Shown: piece by piece, positions 7,864 to 15,392 of the stretch
Numbering within the stretch: position 1 is the first letter of the stretch
How the letters are laid out: every line of letters starts with the position of its first letter
Origin: Lutispora sp003527145
GTDB lineage: Bacteria; Bacillota; Clostridia; Lutisporales; Lutisporaceae
DNA length: 64,000 nucleotides
Reading direction: 5' to 3'
Assembly: GCA_029983695.1 (NCBI GenBank)
Contig: JASBZB010000009.1
Span: 1 to 64,000, forward strand
Notes under the pieces: model-generated
Told to the model about the DNA's origin: nothing
Database searches by the model: none
The model's input: the letters and a program-made list of their open reading frames with translations, nothing else
Translations under genes and position numbers: made by a program

Positions 7864-8689
7864 TGAACTTCACCTCTTTAATAAATTCCCTAACAAGCTT
7901 AACAAAACGCGGTTTTGTCAGTTCAGCTACTCTTACCACATCTTCATGGGAAGGCGGAACCAAGGAATCGGGCAAAGCCATATCTGTTATGCATGAAAGC
8001 CCTATGGTTTTGATTCCGCAGTGTCTTGCTGCGATAGCTTCCGGGACTGTGGACATGCCTACCGTATCAGAGCCCAAAGTTATAAGCATCCTAAGCTCGG
8101 CCTTTGAAAGATAATATGGGCCGCTTATAGCAGTATAAACTCCCCTATGTACTTTTATATCTAATCGTTCGGCTACTTCACTGCATATTCTGATAAGCTC
8201 GGCATCATAAGCCTGGGACATATCAGGAAATCTTGGCCCAAAAGCGGATAGATTCGCCCCTATCAACGGGTTATCACCTATTAAGTTGATATGATCATTT
8301 ATGATCATAATATCTCCTGCAGAAAATGCTTTGTTCAGACCGCCGCAAGCATTGCTGAGCAGCAGAATATCAATACCAAGCTTTTTCATGACTCTGACAG
8401 GCAAGGTTACTTCCTTCATTGTGTAGCCTTCATAATAATGAAAACGCCCTTGCATGGCCAAAACCTTTTTGCCCTCTAAATCTCCGAATATTAAACGGCC
8501 TGCATGTCCCTCGACTGTAGAAACAGGGAATTCCGGAATATCTTTATAATCAATAATTATTTTATTTTCGATATAGTCGGCTAAAGTTCCCAGACCTGTA
8601 CCAAGAACAATTCCGATCTGAGGTTTCTGGCATATGATGTTTTTTATATAGTCATATGCTTTATCGATTTTCTCCATATAACTCATCAA
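7850..8689 (-). CDS. Purine nucleoside phosphorylase paralogue with altered base site
   Basis: Trimeric type-I purine nucleoside phosphorylase fold, 279 residues. The phosphate loop GTGLGTLAD (about 30-38), the RFHYYEGY segment and the VGMSTVPEAIAARH segment are all present. Compared with human PNP, the base-binding Glu201 and Asn243 are replaced: GPYYLSKAE has Leu where GPxFET has Glu, and SCITDMA has Asp where ITN has Asn. The ribose 5'-hydroxyl His257 equivalent (PPSHEDV) is kept. An N243D exchange in human PNP shifts preference to 6-aminopurines, so this enzyme may use adenosine. The likely start is ATG 8686 after AGGAGGATTATTG. Ten bases downstream of the normal paralogue. Confidence 0.88.
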   Translation of the reverse strand: MMSYMEKIDKAYDYIKNIICQKPQIGIVLGTGLGTLADYIENKIIIDYKDIPEFPVSTVEGHAGRLIFGDLEGKKVLAMQGRFHYYEGYTMKEVTLPVRVMKKLGIDILLLSNACGGLNKAFSAGDIMIINDHINLIGDNPLIGANLSAFGPRFPDMSQAYDAELIRICSEVAERLDIKVHRGVYTAISGPYYLSKAELRMLITLGSDTVGMSTVPEAIAARHCGIKTIGLSCITDMALPDSLVPPSHEDVVRVAELTKPRFVKLVREFIKEVKFSEGL

Positions 8690-8699
8690 TAATCCTCCT

Positions 8700-9521
8700 C
8701 TACATCTCCCTGACGATACCCATTATAAGCTTTATAAATTTATCCTTTACTTCATTTGCCGTCTCTATTACCTCGTCATGGTTTAAAGGCCTATCCAAAA
8801 CACCGGCAGCCATATTTGTTATGCAGGAGATGCCTATTACTTCCATTCCGGAATGATTAGCTGCGATTACCTCGGGTACTGTTGACATTCCTACTGCGTC
8901 GGCCCCAATAACCCTTGCCATCCTTATTTCGGCAGGTGTTTCATAAGCGGGGCCCGTCATTGATGCATAAACGCCTTCTTTGATAGGTATGTTTAAGCTA
9001 TTGGAAATTTTTTTAACCATATCTCTCATTCCCATAGGATATGCATTTGACATATCTGGAAATCTTGTTCCATAGATGTCAAAATTCGGCCCTATCAAAG
9101 GGTTGCTACCCATAAGATTGATATGGTCCTTTATAAGCATCAAGTCACCGGCCGAGTAGCTGGTATTTACACCGCCAGCCGCATTGGTCACAATCAATTT
9201 TTTTATTCCCAGCGCTCTCATAACCCATACAGGAAAAGCGACCTCTTTCATTGTGTATCCTTCATAATAATGAAACCGCCCTTGCATGACCGCTACTTTA
9301 CGGCCTGCAATTTCTCCAAAAATGAATCTTCCTTTGTGTCCTTCAATAGTAGAAACGGGAAAGTTCGGTATATCGTAATAATCTATTATATTTTTTTTCT
9401 CTGCTTCGTCTCCCAGAACTCCTAATCCTGAGCCTAATATGAGGCCTATTTCAGGGTTTTCATCTAAACGGCCTGCAATATAATCTTTTGCTTCCAAAAT
9501 CATTTCATATAAATCTTTCAT
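8700..9521 (-). CDS. Purine nucleoside phosphorylase (inosine/guanosine type)
   Basis: Type-I trimeric PNP that phosphorolyses inosine, guanosine and their deoxy forms. It keeps canonical residues: GSGLGVLGD phosphate loop, QGRFHYYEGYTMKEV, the base-site GPAYETPAE (Glu201 of human PNP), SCITNMAAG (Asn243), and His257 in LNHDEV. The open frame extends to 9566, but the start ATG at 9521 is preferred: it follows GGGAGTGATTTTA and gives MKDLYEM, as in homologues. It then overlaps deoB by 17 bases. 273 residues, normal length. Together with DeoB and Pdp it feeds pentose-phosphate into central metabolism. Confidence 0.95.
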   Translation of the reverse strand: MKDLYEMILEAKDYIAGRLDENPEIGLILGSGLGVLGDEAEKKNIIDYYDIPNFPVSTIEGHKGRFIFGEIAGRKVAVMQGRFHYYEGYTMKEVAFPVWVMRALGIKKLIVTNAAGGVNTSYSAGDLMLIKDHINLMGSNPLIGPNFDIYGTRFPDMSNAYPMGMRDMVKKISNSLNIPIKEGVYASMTGPAYETPAEIRMARVIGADAVGMSTVPEVIAANHSGMEVIGISCITNMAAGVLDRPLNHDEVIETANEVKDKFIKLIMGIVREM

Positions 9522-10704
9522 TAAAATCACTCCCAAACAATAATGATTTAAAGGATGAACCTTCAATCTGACCTTTTATATTTAGAATATCCAATATTGT
9601 AGCTCCAATATCGCAGAAACATTCCCGTGTTCCTATGTTTATCTTGTTTTTAATGCTCTTTCCATATATCAATATAGGTATATACTCTCGTGAATGATCG
9701 GTGCTTGGGGTTGTAGGGTCGCATCCATGATCAGCAGTTATTATAAGAATATCTTCATCCTTCATTGCCTCCATTATATCAGGCAATCGTCCATCGAACT
9801 CCATTATGGCATTTGCATATCCATTTATATCATTCCTATGCCCATAGAGCATATCAAAGTCAACCAGATTGGTAAATATTAATCCCTTGTTGCCGCCACG
9901 CATGTATTCAATAGTTTTATCTACACCTTCCATATTGTCTTTGATATGAACTGACATAGTTATTCCTTGGGAAGCAAAAATATCCTCTATTTTCCCTACA
10001 GCCATAACCTCCATGCCTTTTTCTTTGATATAATCCAGCATGGTTTTGCCTGAGGGCTTCAACGAAAAATCCCTACGGTTTTTGGTACGCATGTATTGAC
10101 CGGCTGCACCGATAAATGGCCTTGCAATTATTCTTCCCACACCATAAGCGCCTTTCATGATATCTCGAACTATGCCGCATATCTCATATTGTCTCTTTAA
10201 GCATATCACTTCTTCATGTGCTGCTATCTGTAATACGCTATCAGCTGATGTATATACTATAGGCATGCCGGTTTTAACATGAATATCACCAAGCCGATTG
10301 ATTATCTCTGTTCCTGACGCAACTTCGTTTCCAATAGTTTTTATGCCTATTGCTTCTTCAATAGACATTATCAGCTCATTAGGAAACCCGTTTGGAAATA
10401 TTGGAAATGGATCTGACAGCTTTAGACCGGCAATCTCCCAATGTCCTGTTGTTGTATCCTTACCCTTTGATGCCTCTGCTGCTCTTCCATAGGCCCCCTT
10501 TGGGCTGTCCGTTTTTCCTATAAAGGAGCTTATACCTTCAATATTGCCGATTCCAAGCTTAGTTAAATTTTCAATTTTAAAATTTCTATAGCTTTTAGCT
10601 ATATTGCCTAATGTATCGCTGCCTTCATCGCCATACTCATATGCATCGGGCAAATAGCCAATGCCCATGCTGTCCAGTACTATCAATATCACCCTGTTTA
10701 CCAC
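9505..10704 (-). CDS. deoB: Phosphopentomutase
   Basis: Alkaline-phosphatase superfamily enzyme that interconverts (deoxy)ribose-1-phosphate and -5-phosphate. Metal-binding motifs are visible: VLDSMGIGYLPDA at the N-terminus (Asp at residue 10), GKDTTTGHWE with the catalytic threonine at about 86, and TADHGCDPTTPSTDHSRE near residues 324-341. 399 residues is the expected length. First gene of the deoB-pnp-pnp-pdp operon, separated from xerD by 105 bases that contain a complex nested palindrome. Start ATG at 10704 with AGGAGG. Confidence 0.97.
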   Translation of the reverse strand: MVNRVILIVLDSMGIGYLPDAYEYGDEGSDTLGNIAKSYRNFKIENLTKLGIGNIEGISSFIGKTDSPKGAYGRAAEASKGKDTTTGHWEIAGLKLSDPFPIFPNGFPNELIMSIEEAIGIKTIGNEVASGTEIINRLGDIHVKTGMPIVYTSADSVLQIAAHEEVICLKRQYEICGIVRDIMKGAYGVGRIIARPFIGAAGQYMRTKNRRDFSLKPSGKTMLDYIKEKGMEVMAVGKIEDIFASQGITMSVHIKDNMEGVDKTIEYMRGGNKGLIFTNLVDFDMLYGHRNDINGYANAIMEFDGRLPDIMEAMKDEDILIITADHGCDPTTPSTDHSREYIPILIYGKSIKNKINIGTRECFCDIGATILDILNIKGQIEGSSFKSLLFGSDFNERFI

Positions 10705-10739
10705 ACGAACTCCTCCTGCTAATAATTAAACACTGAACT

Positions 10740-10792
10740 AATCCGCCCTAAGTCAAGAACCTCGAAAGGAGGTATATGACAAAGGGCGGATT
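10740..10792. repeat. nested 53-nt palindrome with anti-Shine-Dalgarno loop
   Basis: Between xerD and deoB: a 10-bp outer stem (AATCCGCCCT with AGGGCGGATT), then symmetric 2/2 and 3/3 internal loops between 4-bp stems (GTCA/TGAC and ACCT/AGGT), and a 7-base loop. Read on the minus strand, the tip contains ACCTCCTTTC, the same sequence as the 3' anti-Shine-Dalgarno end of 16S rRNA. No U-tract follows, so it is not a classical terminator. Confidence 0.6.
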
Positions 10793-10809
10793 GGTCTCGT
10801 TCAAGAGCT

Positions 10810-11691
10810 CTAAGCCCTTGGATGTGTCCTGTTGTATACTTCTCTGATTCTTGTGTTATTTATTTTGCTGTATATTTGAGTGGTTGAAATATCTGAATGG
10901 CCTAACATTTCCTGTATAGATTGCAGATCCGCACCATTTTCAATTAAATGTACTGCAAAAGAATGCCTTAAGGTATGGGGAGTTATGGTTTTGCTGATGT
11001 CTGCTTTTTTGGTATAATATTTTACTATCTTCCAGAAGCCTTGCCGCGTCATTCTTTCACCGTGAAAATTAAGAAAGAGAGCCTTTTCATCAGCTGAGGG
11101 GCCAAGTTTATCCCTATAATCGTTTAAAAAGATCTTTATATATTTTAAGCAATAATTCCCTATAGGAATCGTTCTAAACTTCCCATTGCTGTTTTTGCAC
11201 AGCAGCAATCCTTCTTCTAATTGAACATCATCAATATCTAAGGATATCAATTCTGTTACCCTGATACCTGTAGCATACAAAAGCTCCAGCATAGTTTTAT
11301 CTCTCAAACCCTTGGCATCTGCAGCATCCGGCTGCTCCAGCAGTTTTTCCACTTCTTTTTTAGTTAATATGTAAGGCAATTTTTTTTCAACTTTCGGGGA
11401 CTCTAAATTAACAGTCGGGTCGTGCTCTATATATCTGCTATTTACAAGAAAATGAAAGAAGCATCTTAAAGACGCAAGATGTCTTGATATAGTAGATGTT
11501 GTTTTGCCGTCCTTTTGCAGGTAAATGAGATATGTTATTATATTAGTCTTTGAAACAGAATCTATCTTTTGATCATTATTCTGTAAATATATGCAGAATG
11601 CTCTAACATCCCGAATATATGATTCAAATGTATTTTTACTAAGTTTTCTTTCATTTTGTAAATAATCAGCAAAAGCTTCCATATATGCCAT
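10810..11691 (-). CDS. xerD: Site-specific tyrosine recombinase XerD
   Basis: Chromosome-dimer-resolving tyrosine recombinase acting at dif with XerC. N-terminal SAM-like DNA-binding domain (residues 1-85), catalytic domain with Arg in ATGIRVTEL (about 146-154), HTLRHSFA (His and Arg, about 239-246), LGHSD (about 263-267) and the nucleophile Tyr in TTQIYSKI. 293 residues is the XerD norm. Located between spoIIM and deoB as in many Clostridia, which supports XerD rather than a phage integrase. Start ATG at 11691, with a run of weak purines upstream. No dif site recognised in this window. Confidence 0.93.
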   Translation of the reverse strand: MAYMEAFADYLQNERKLSKNTFESYIRDVRAFCIYLQNNDQKIDSVSKTNIITYLIYLQKDGKTTSTISRHLASLRCFFHFLVNSRYIEHDPTVNLESPKVEKKLPYILTKKEVEKLLEQPDAADAKGLRDKTMLELLYATGIRVTELISLDIDDVQLEEGLLLCKNSNGKFRTIPIGNYCLKYIKIFLNDYRDKLGPSADEKALFLNFHGERMTRQGFWKIVKYYTKKADISKTITPHTLRHSFAVHLIENGADLQSIQEMLGHSDISTTQIYSKINNTRIREVYNRTHPRA

Positions 11692-11789
11692 GTTTTTATC
11701 CCCTTTTTCTAATCATCGTTTTACATATTCAACATAAAGCAAAAAAATCCTCCATGGCATGAAAAAATTACTATAATAGGTAAATAGAT

Positions 11790-12422
11790 TTATATAATAA
11801 AAACTGAAAGGCTCCTTATAAAAACCGGTGTTATATAAGACTCAATTATACTGGATAATACCACTGCAGCCAATCCAAAAGCAAATGGAACAATATAGCC
11901 CCCAAAGCTTTGTCTCTTAGTATCGTATCTTTTATCATTCCTGGATTTTAATAAAAATAAACTATATTGAAATGATATTGTACATAAAAAAATGGTTCCC
12001 GGAATCAAAACTATGCTATGGGGCAATAAGGATATCAATGAAAAAATTAGCCCTTTTCTTCCAAAGCTTTCAACGAGAAAGGCCACAGAGAAGCCAAAGC
12101 AAAAGCCTTTAAAGGTTATATACAACGGAGAGACAACGGCTCCTAAATATGTAAACCCAGATATAAAGAGCATAACAGTCCATATCATATTGTTGATAAA
12201 TGATATTTTGAACGTACCTCCATTGTATATTCTATCCCCTGGTATAAGATTAAAAAATCCTTCAACATATCTTATCAGCAGATCCTTTGAATCTATTGAA
12301 AGCTTGCTTACCCAAAAAGCACCGAAGCTTATTCCAAGAGAAAATAAAATAAAAAAACACAAATACCAAATACCATTTTCTCTGATATGTTTAGCTGCCG
12401 CATAATTTAATCGGCCGAACAA
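11790..12422 (-). CDS. spoIIM: Stage II sporulation protein M
   Basis: SpoIIM is a polytopic membrane subunit of the DMP complex (SpoIID-SpoIIM-SpoIIP) that remodels septal peptidoglycan to drive engulfment; SpoIIM is the anchor that recruits SpoIIP. Five hydrophobic membrane segments are seen at approximately residues 19-36, 75-92, 100-120, 130-152 and 180-205, and the N-terminus with an RENGIWY segment before the first is family-typical. Length 210. Start ATG at 12422. Family gene order (nudF-spoIIM-xerD) is retained except that nudF seems lost upstream (see 12490-12573). Confidence 0.93.
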   Translation of the reverse strand: MFGRLNYAAAKHIRENGIWYLCFFILFSLGISFGAFWVSKLSIDSKDLLIRYVEGFFNLIPGDRIYNGGTFKISFINNMIWTVMLFISGFTYLGAVVSPLYITFKGFCFGFSVAFLVESFGRKGLIFSLISLLPHSIVLIPGTIFLCTISFQYSLFLLKSRNDKRYDTKRQSFGGYIVPFAFGLAAVVLSSIIESYITPVFIRSLSVFII

Positions 12423-12489
12423 GTTGCCACCCCCTTATATTTTGTCCACTTTTCTATAAAATATATGCCTGGGGCAGCCATAATATGCT

Positions 12490-12573
12490 CTATAGTTTAA
12501 AGGCCGTCATTAAAGCCACAATAGTTTTAGCATCTGTAATTTCACGTTTGTTTATCATTTCAAAAACGTCCAT
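12490..12573 (-). pseudogene. C-terminal remnant resembling NudF (ADP-ribose pyrophosphatase)
   Basis: A 27-codon open frame (ATG 12573 to TAG 12490) encodes VFEMINKREITDAKTIVAL, closely resembling the extreme C-terminus of Nudix ADP-ribose pyrophosphatases (EMI..GEI.DAKTI..L). Only this tail is present: reading further upstream in frame meets a TAA after eight codons, and no Nudix box is found. It lies exactly where nudF precedes spoIIM in many Clostridia. An AGAGGTGG site in front of the ATG means a small expressed peptide cannot be excluded, but a deletion scar is the simpler reading. Confidence 0.6.
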
Positions 12574-12612
12574 CATACCACCTCTAAAATGAATTATTTT
12601 AAACTAAACACA

Positions 12613-12618
12613 TATAAT
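12613..12618 (+). promoter_or_regulatory. possible -10 element for the 42-residue small ORF
   Basis: TATAAT on the plus strand, 33 bases before the small-ORF start codon. The larger context CATATAATA also fits a sporulation-type -10 (sigma-E or sigma-K). No good -35 TTGACA is seen 17 bases upstream, so the sigma factor is unclear. Confidence 0.35.
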
Positions 12619-12650
12619 ATTTTAGCATTTAAGAGGGAGGTAATAAACAT

Positions 12651-12779
12651 ATGCTTAGTATTTTAACAAATAAAAGCTTTTATTTTGTCGGCAAATTTTC
12701 AGATCTCATTTATATACTGAACAACATTCAAAATCAAAACATCACACTTAAAAAATATCTCATCGAAAACAATGATTGA
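12651..12779 (+). CDS. small protein of 42 residues, unknown
   Basis: ATG at 12651 follows an excellent AGGGAGG ribosome-binding site with 9-base spacing and a TATAAT further up, and runs to TGA at 12777-12779. The product begins MLSILTNKSFYFVGKFSDLI and ends with a charged tail, IENND. It has no membrane segment or cysteines and looks like a compact beta-alpha unit. It is one of only two plus-strand genes, lying 74 bases before cls and divergent from spoIIM. I do not recognise the family. The RBS and promoter-like element make it more likely real than chance; conservation would settle this. Confidence 0.5.
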   Translation: MLSILTNKSFYFVGKFSDLIYILNNIQNQNITLKKYLIENND

Positions 12780-12853
12780 CCAAATTAATACTGTTGGCTC
12801 ATTTCCATACTATCCTTATCGCGATTTTAATCATATAATATTATTAGGATAGG

Positions 12854-14302
12854 ATGGTGGGTGCTATGAGCAAGCAAATAGAACTAGCTATTTCATTATT
12901 TATATTGATAAACATCATAATAACAGTTTTGGTAGTCATTCTGGAAAGAAAGAGGCCGGAAAAAACCATAGCCTGGCTGCTAATTATCGTACTTTTGCCC
13001 CCTTTAGGAGTACTATTCTATATGTTTTTAGGGCGGAATTGGAAAAGGCATAAATTAAATGATGAGATAAGTCCGATAATTAAAAAATTGATAAACCATG
13101 CATTGTGTAAAATTGAAAGTTCAGAGTATATATCATTGATTGAACTGCTAGGCAAAAATAGCGATTCTCCCATATTCATCAATAATGATATAAGCATATT
13201 TAAAAATGGTGAGGAAAAATTTGAAGTGCTCAAGCGGGAATTATTGAAAGCCAGAAATCACATACATATGGAATATTACATAGTAAAAAATGATTTGATA
13301 GGCAATGAAATCAAAAACATTTTGATTGAAAAGTCACATGAAGGCATTAAAGTAAAGCTCATCCTGGACCGTGTCGGTTCTATAAAACTGGGAAAGAAAT
13401 ATATATCCGAGCTTAGGAATGCAGGTGTTGAGGTAATCCAGTATTCATACTTCTTAGCTCCTCTCCTGAGAAGCATAAACACGCAAATCAACTATAGAAA
13501 TCATAGAAAAATAGTGATCATTGATGGCGTAATAGGCTTTATAGGAGGAATAAATATAGGCGATGAATACCTTGGCAAGAGCAAGTTAGGATATTGGCGA
13601 GATACACATCTTATGGTAAGGGGAGATTTTGTACTCGGTTTGCAGGCTGTTTTTCTTGATGACTATATCACTATAAAAAAAGCTTTAAAAGAACATATTT
13701 TCGATGATGACGACTTTGAAGCGTATTTTCCGGTTCCAAATAAATATTCGGGCAAGGTGCTTCAATTAGTAAAAAGCGGCCCAGACTCAAGCTATCCGGC
13801 AATAATGCAAGGAATATTAAAAATGATAAGTATGGCGAAGCATCATATATATATTACTACGCCATATTTTGTGCCCAGTGAAAGCATAATGGAAGCATTA
13901 AAGATTGCAGCTCTGTCAGGCATTGAAGTAAAAATACTGTTTCCGGGCCAATATGATCATTTTTTGGTCTATCATGCATCGAGAACTTTTCTCTTTGAGC
14001 TCATAAAATGCGGTGCAAAAGTATTCTTTTACGATAAGGAAGGCTTTGTGCATGCCAAAACCATCACCGTAGACGGTAGAATAGCATCAGTAGGCACTGC
14101 TAATATGGATATGAGAAGCTATGAGCTAAATTATGAAATAAATGCTATAATTTATGATGAAGAAAAAAGTCTAGAGTTGGAAAGCATGTTTTGTGATGAT
14201 CTAAACAGAAGTACAGAGATGACTATAGAATATTATGAAGGACTTCCAAGAACAGTGAAATTTATCGATGCTTTGGCAAGGACATTTTCTTCTCTTCTTT
14301 AG
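12854..14302 (+). CDS. cls: Cardiolipin synthase
   Basis: Membrane phospholipase-D-superfamily enzyme that condenses two phosphatidylglycerols to cardiolipin. Two N-terminal membrane helices (about residues 8-28 and 38-60) precede a PLDc_N region, then two HKD motifs: NHRKIVIIDG (about residues 216-225) and FVHAKTITVDG (about 396-406), with GGINIGDEY after the first. 482 residues, the standard length. The first ATG is 12854; a second at 12866 (MSKQIELA) follows GGTGGGTG and may be the true start. Plus strand, against its neighbours, with a small ORF before it and a hairpin after it. Confidence 0.95.
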   Translation: MVGAMSKQIELAISLFILINIIITVLVVILERKRPEKTIAWLLIIVLLPPLGVLFYMFLGRNWKRHKLNDEISPIIKKLINHALCKIESSEYISLIELLGKNSDSPIFINNDISIFKNGEEKFEVLKRELLKARNHIHMEYYIVKNDLIGNEIKNILIEKSHEGIKVKLILDRVGSIKLGKKYISELRNAGVEVIQYSYFLAPLLRSINTQINYRNHRKIVIIDGVIGFIGGINIGDEYLGKSKLGYWRDTHLMVRGDFVLGLQAVFLDDYITIKKALKEHIFDDDDFEAYFPVPNKYSGKVLQLVKSGPDSSYPAIMQGILKMISMAKHHIYITTPYFVPSESIMEALKIAALSGIEVKILFPGQYDHFLVYHASRTFLFELIKCGAKVFFYDKEGFVHAKTITVDGRIASVGTANMDMRSYELNYEINAIIYDEEKSLELESMFCDDLNRSTEMTIEYYEGLPRTVKFIDALARTFSSLL

Positions 14303-14316
14303 AACACAAATCAATA

Positions 14317-14338
14317 CAGCGGTGGACTTCCACCGCTG
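14317..14338 (+). terminator. hairpin after cls
   Basis: CAGCGGTGGA pairs exactly with TCCACCGCTG across two bases, 15 bases beyond the cls stop. It lies between the convergent cls and spo0A genes. No T-run follows on either side, so it would be a weak or factor-assisted terminator. Confidence 0.55.
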
Positions 14339-14393
14339 CATTATGTGCTTGATCCCGATATAAGGTTTATTAAGTATTATTTATTAATGCATA

Positions 14394-15200
14394 TTAGCTT
14401 ATCTTCATTTCCAGTCTGAGTTTGTCTGCAACCATAGCAATAAATTCTGAGTTTGTAGGCTTTCCTTTGTCATTATGTATTGTATAACCGAATAAATTAT
14501 TTATGACTTCCAGTCTTCCACGACCCCATGCAACCTCTATAGCATGTCTTATTGCTCTCTCCACTCTGCTTGACGTAGTATTGAATTTCCTTGCTATGGA
14601 TGGATACAGTTCTTTTGTTACCGCACTGAGCAGTTCCATGTTATTGACCACCATAGTTATTGCTTCTCTCAAGTATATGTACCCCTTTATATGTGCAGGG
14701 ACACCGATCTCATGTATGATTCCTGTTATCGCAGACTCTAAATCTTGGCTGGGAACATTAGCGGACACACTGATAGAAGGCGATTGAAACAATATCTTTT
14801 TTTCTGAGCCTGCTGACATAATGCCCATTGATTCCCTGATCCTTTTTGCGAATATATCCATGTCAAATGGTTTTACAACATAATATTCAGCGCCTAATGC
14901 CAATGCTTTTTGCGTAATTTTGTCTTGACCTACAGCAGAAAGAATTATAACCTTAGGAATTTTCTCCAATTTCATGCTGTTCAATTTTTCTAATACACCT
15001 AATCCATCAAGATGGGGCATTATAATATCTAATATTACAATATCCGGCAGCTTGGATATGATCAGGTCTAGAGTTTCAAGGCCATCCTTAGCGGTGCCGA
15101 CAATCTCAAAGTCATCTTGCATCTCTAGATACTCGCTCAAAATACCACAAAAATCCTTATTATCATCAGCAATAACTATTTTAATTTTACTCAAATCCAT
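14394..15200 (-). CDS. spo0A: Sporulation master response regulator Spo0A
   Basis: Phosphorelay-activated transcription factor that commits the cell to sporulation. Receiver domain: acidic pocket D12/D13, phosphoacceptor D58 in VILDIIMPHLDG, and Lys110 in YYVVKPFD. The C-terminal Spo0A-specific DNA-binding domain (from about residue 150) shows GVPAHIKGYIYLREAI, SSRVERAIRHAIEVAWGRG and the invariant GKPTNSEFIAMVAD tail. 268 residues, the usual length. Start ATG at 15200 after a GGGGGAG site. A TTCGACA 0A box lies 35 bases upstream, consistent with autoregulation. It lies next to spoIVB, the standard order in endospore formers. Confidence 0.99.
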   Translation of the reverse strand: MDLSKIKIVIADDNKDFCGILSEYLEMQDDFEIVGTAKDGLETLDLIISKLPDIVILDIIMPHLDGLGVLEKLNSMKLEKIPKVIILSAVGQDKITQKALALGAEYYVVKPFDMDIFAKRIRESMGIMSAGSEKKILFQSPSISVSANVPSQDLESAITGIIHEIGVPAHIKGYIYLREAITMVVNNMELLSAVTKELYPSIARKFNTTSSRVERAIRHAIEVAWGRGRLEVINNLFGYTIHNDKGKPTNSEFIAMVADKLRLEMKIS

Positions 15201-15234
15201 AAAATCTCCCCCTTTTTAGTAGTCTAAATAGTAA

Positions 15235-15258
15235 TTCGACACAGTAAATTCATTTCCT
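15235..15258 (-). promoter_or_regulatory. 0A box and possible sigma-H promoter of spo0A
   Basis: On the minus strand AGGAAAT (15258-15252) and CGAAT (15238-15234 region) are spaced about 13 bases, resembling a sigma-H promoter (RnAGGAxxT, then GAAT). The -10 overlaps TGTCGAA (15241-15235), a perfect 0A box. In Bacillus spo0A uses a sigma-H promoter with 0A boxes. The box is clear; the sigma-H call is tentative because the spacer is one base long. Confidence 0.55.
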
Positions 15259-15351
15259 GCTATATAATGCCAAGTATCGTTCATAAAATTCAAACAAATT
15301 GAGACAATAAAATACTTAAAAAAAACTACAAATTTTGCAAAATTAAATGCC

Positions 15352-15388
15352 AGTAGGTCAAACGGTCCCAAACTGCGTTTGACCTACT
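15352..15388. terminator. hairpin between spoIVB and spo0A
   Basis: Thirteen-bp perfect stem AGTAGGTCAAACG / CGTTTGACCTACT with an 11-base loop, four bases beyond the spoIVB stop codon. The T-run is only short, so it is a moderate terminator for spoIVB, or a barrier before spo0A. Confidence 0.6.
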
Positions 15389-15392
15389 TTAT

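Noticed and set aside
10810..11691. Phage integrase instead of XerD
   Set aside because: Standard length, all catalytic residues and the spoIIM-xerD-deoB gene order point to the housekeeping recombinase.
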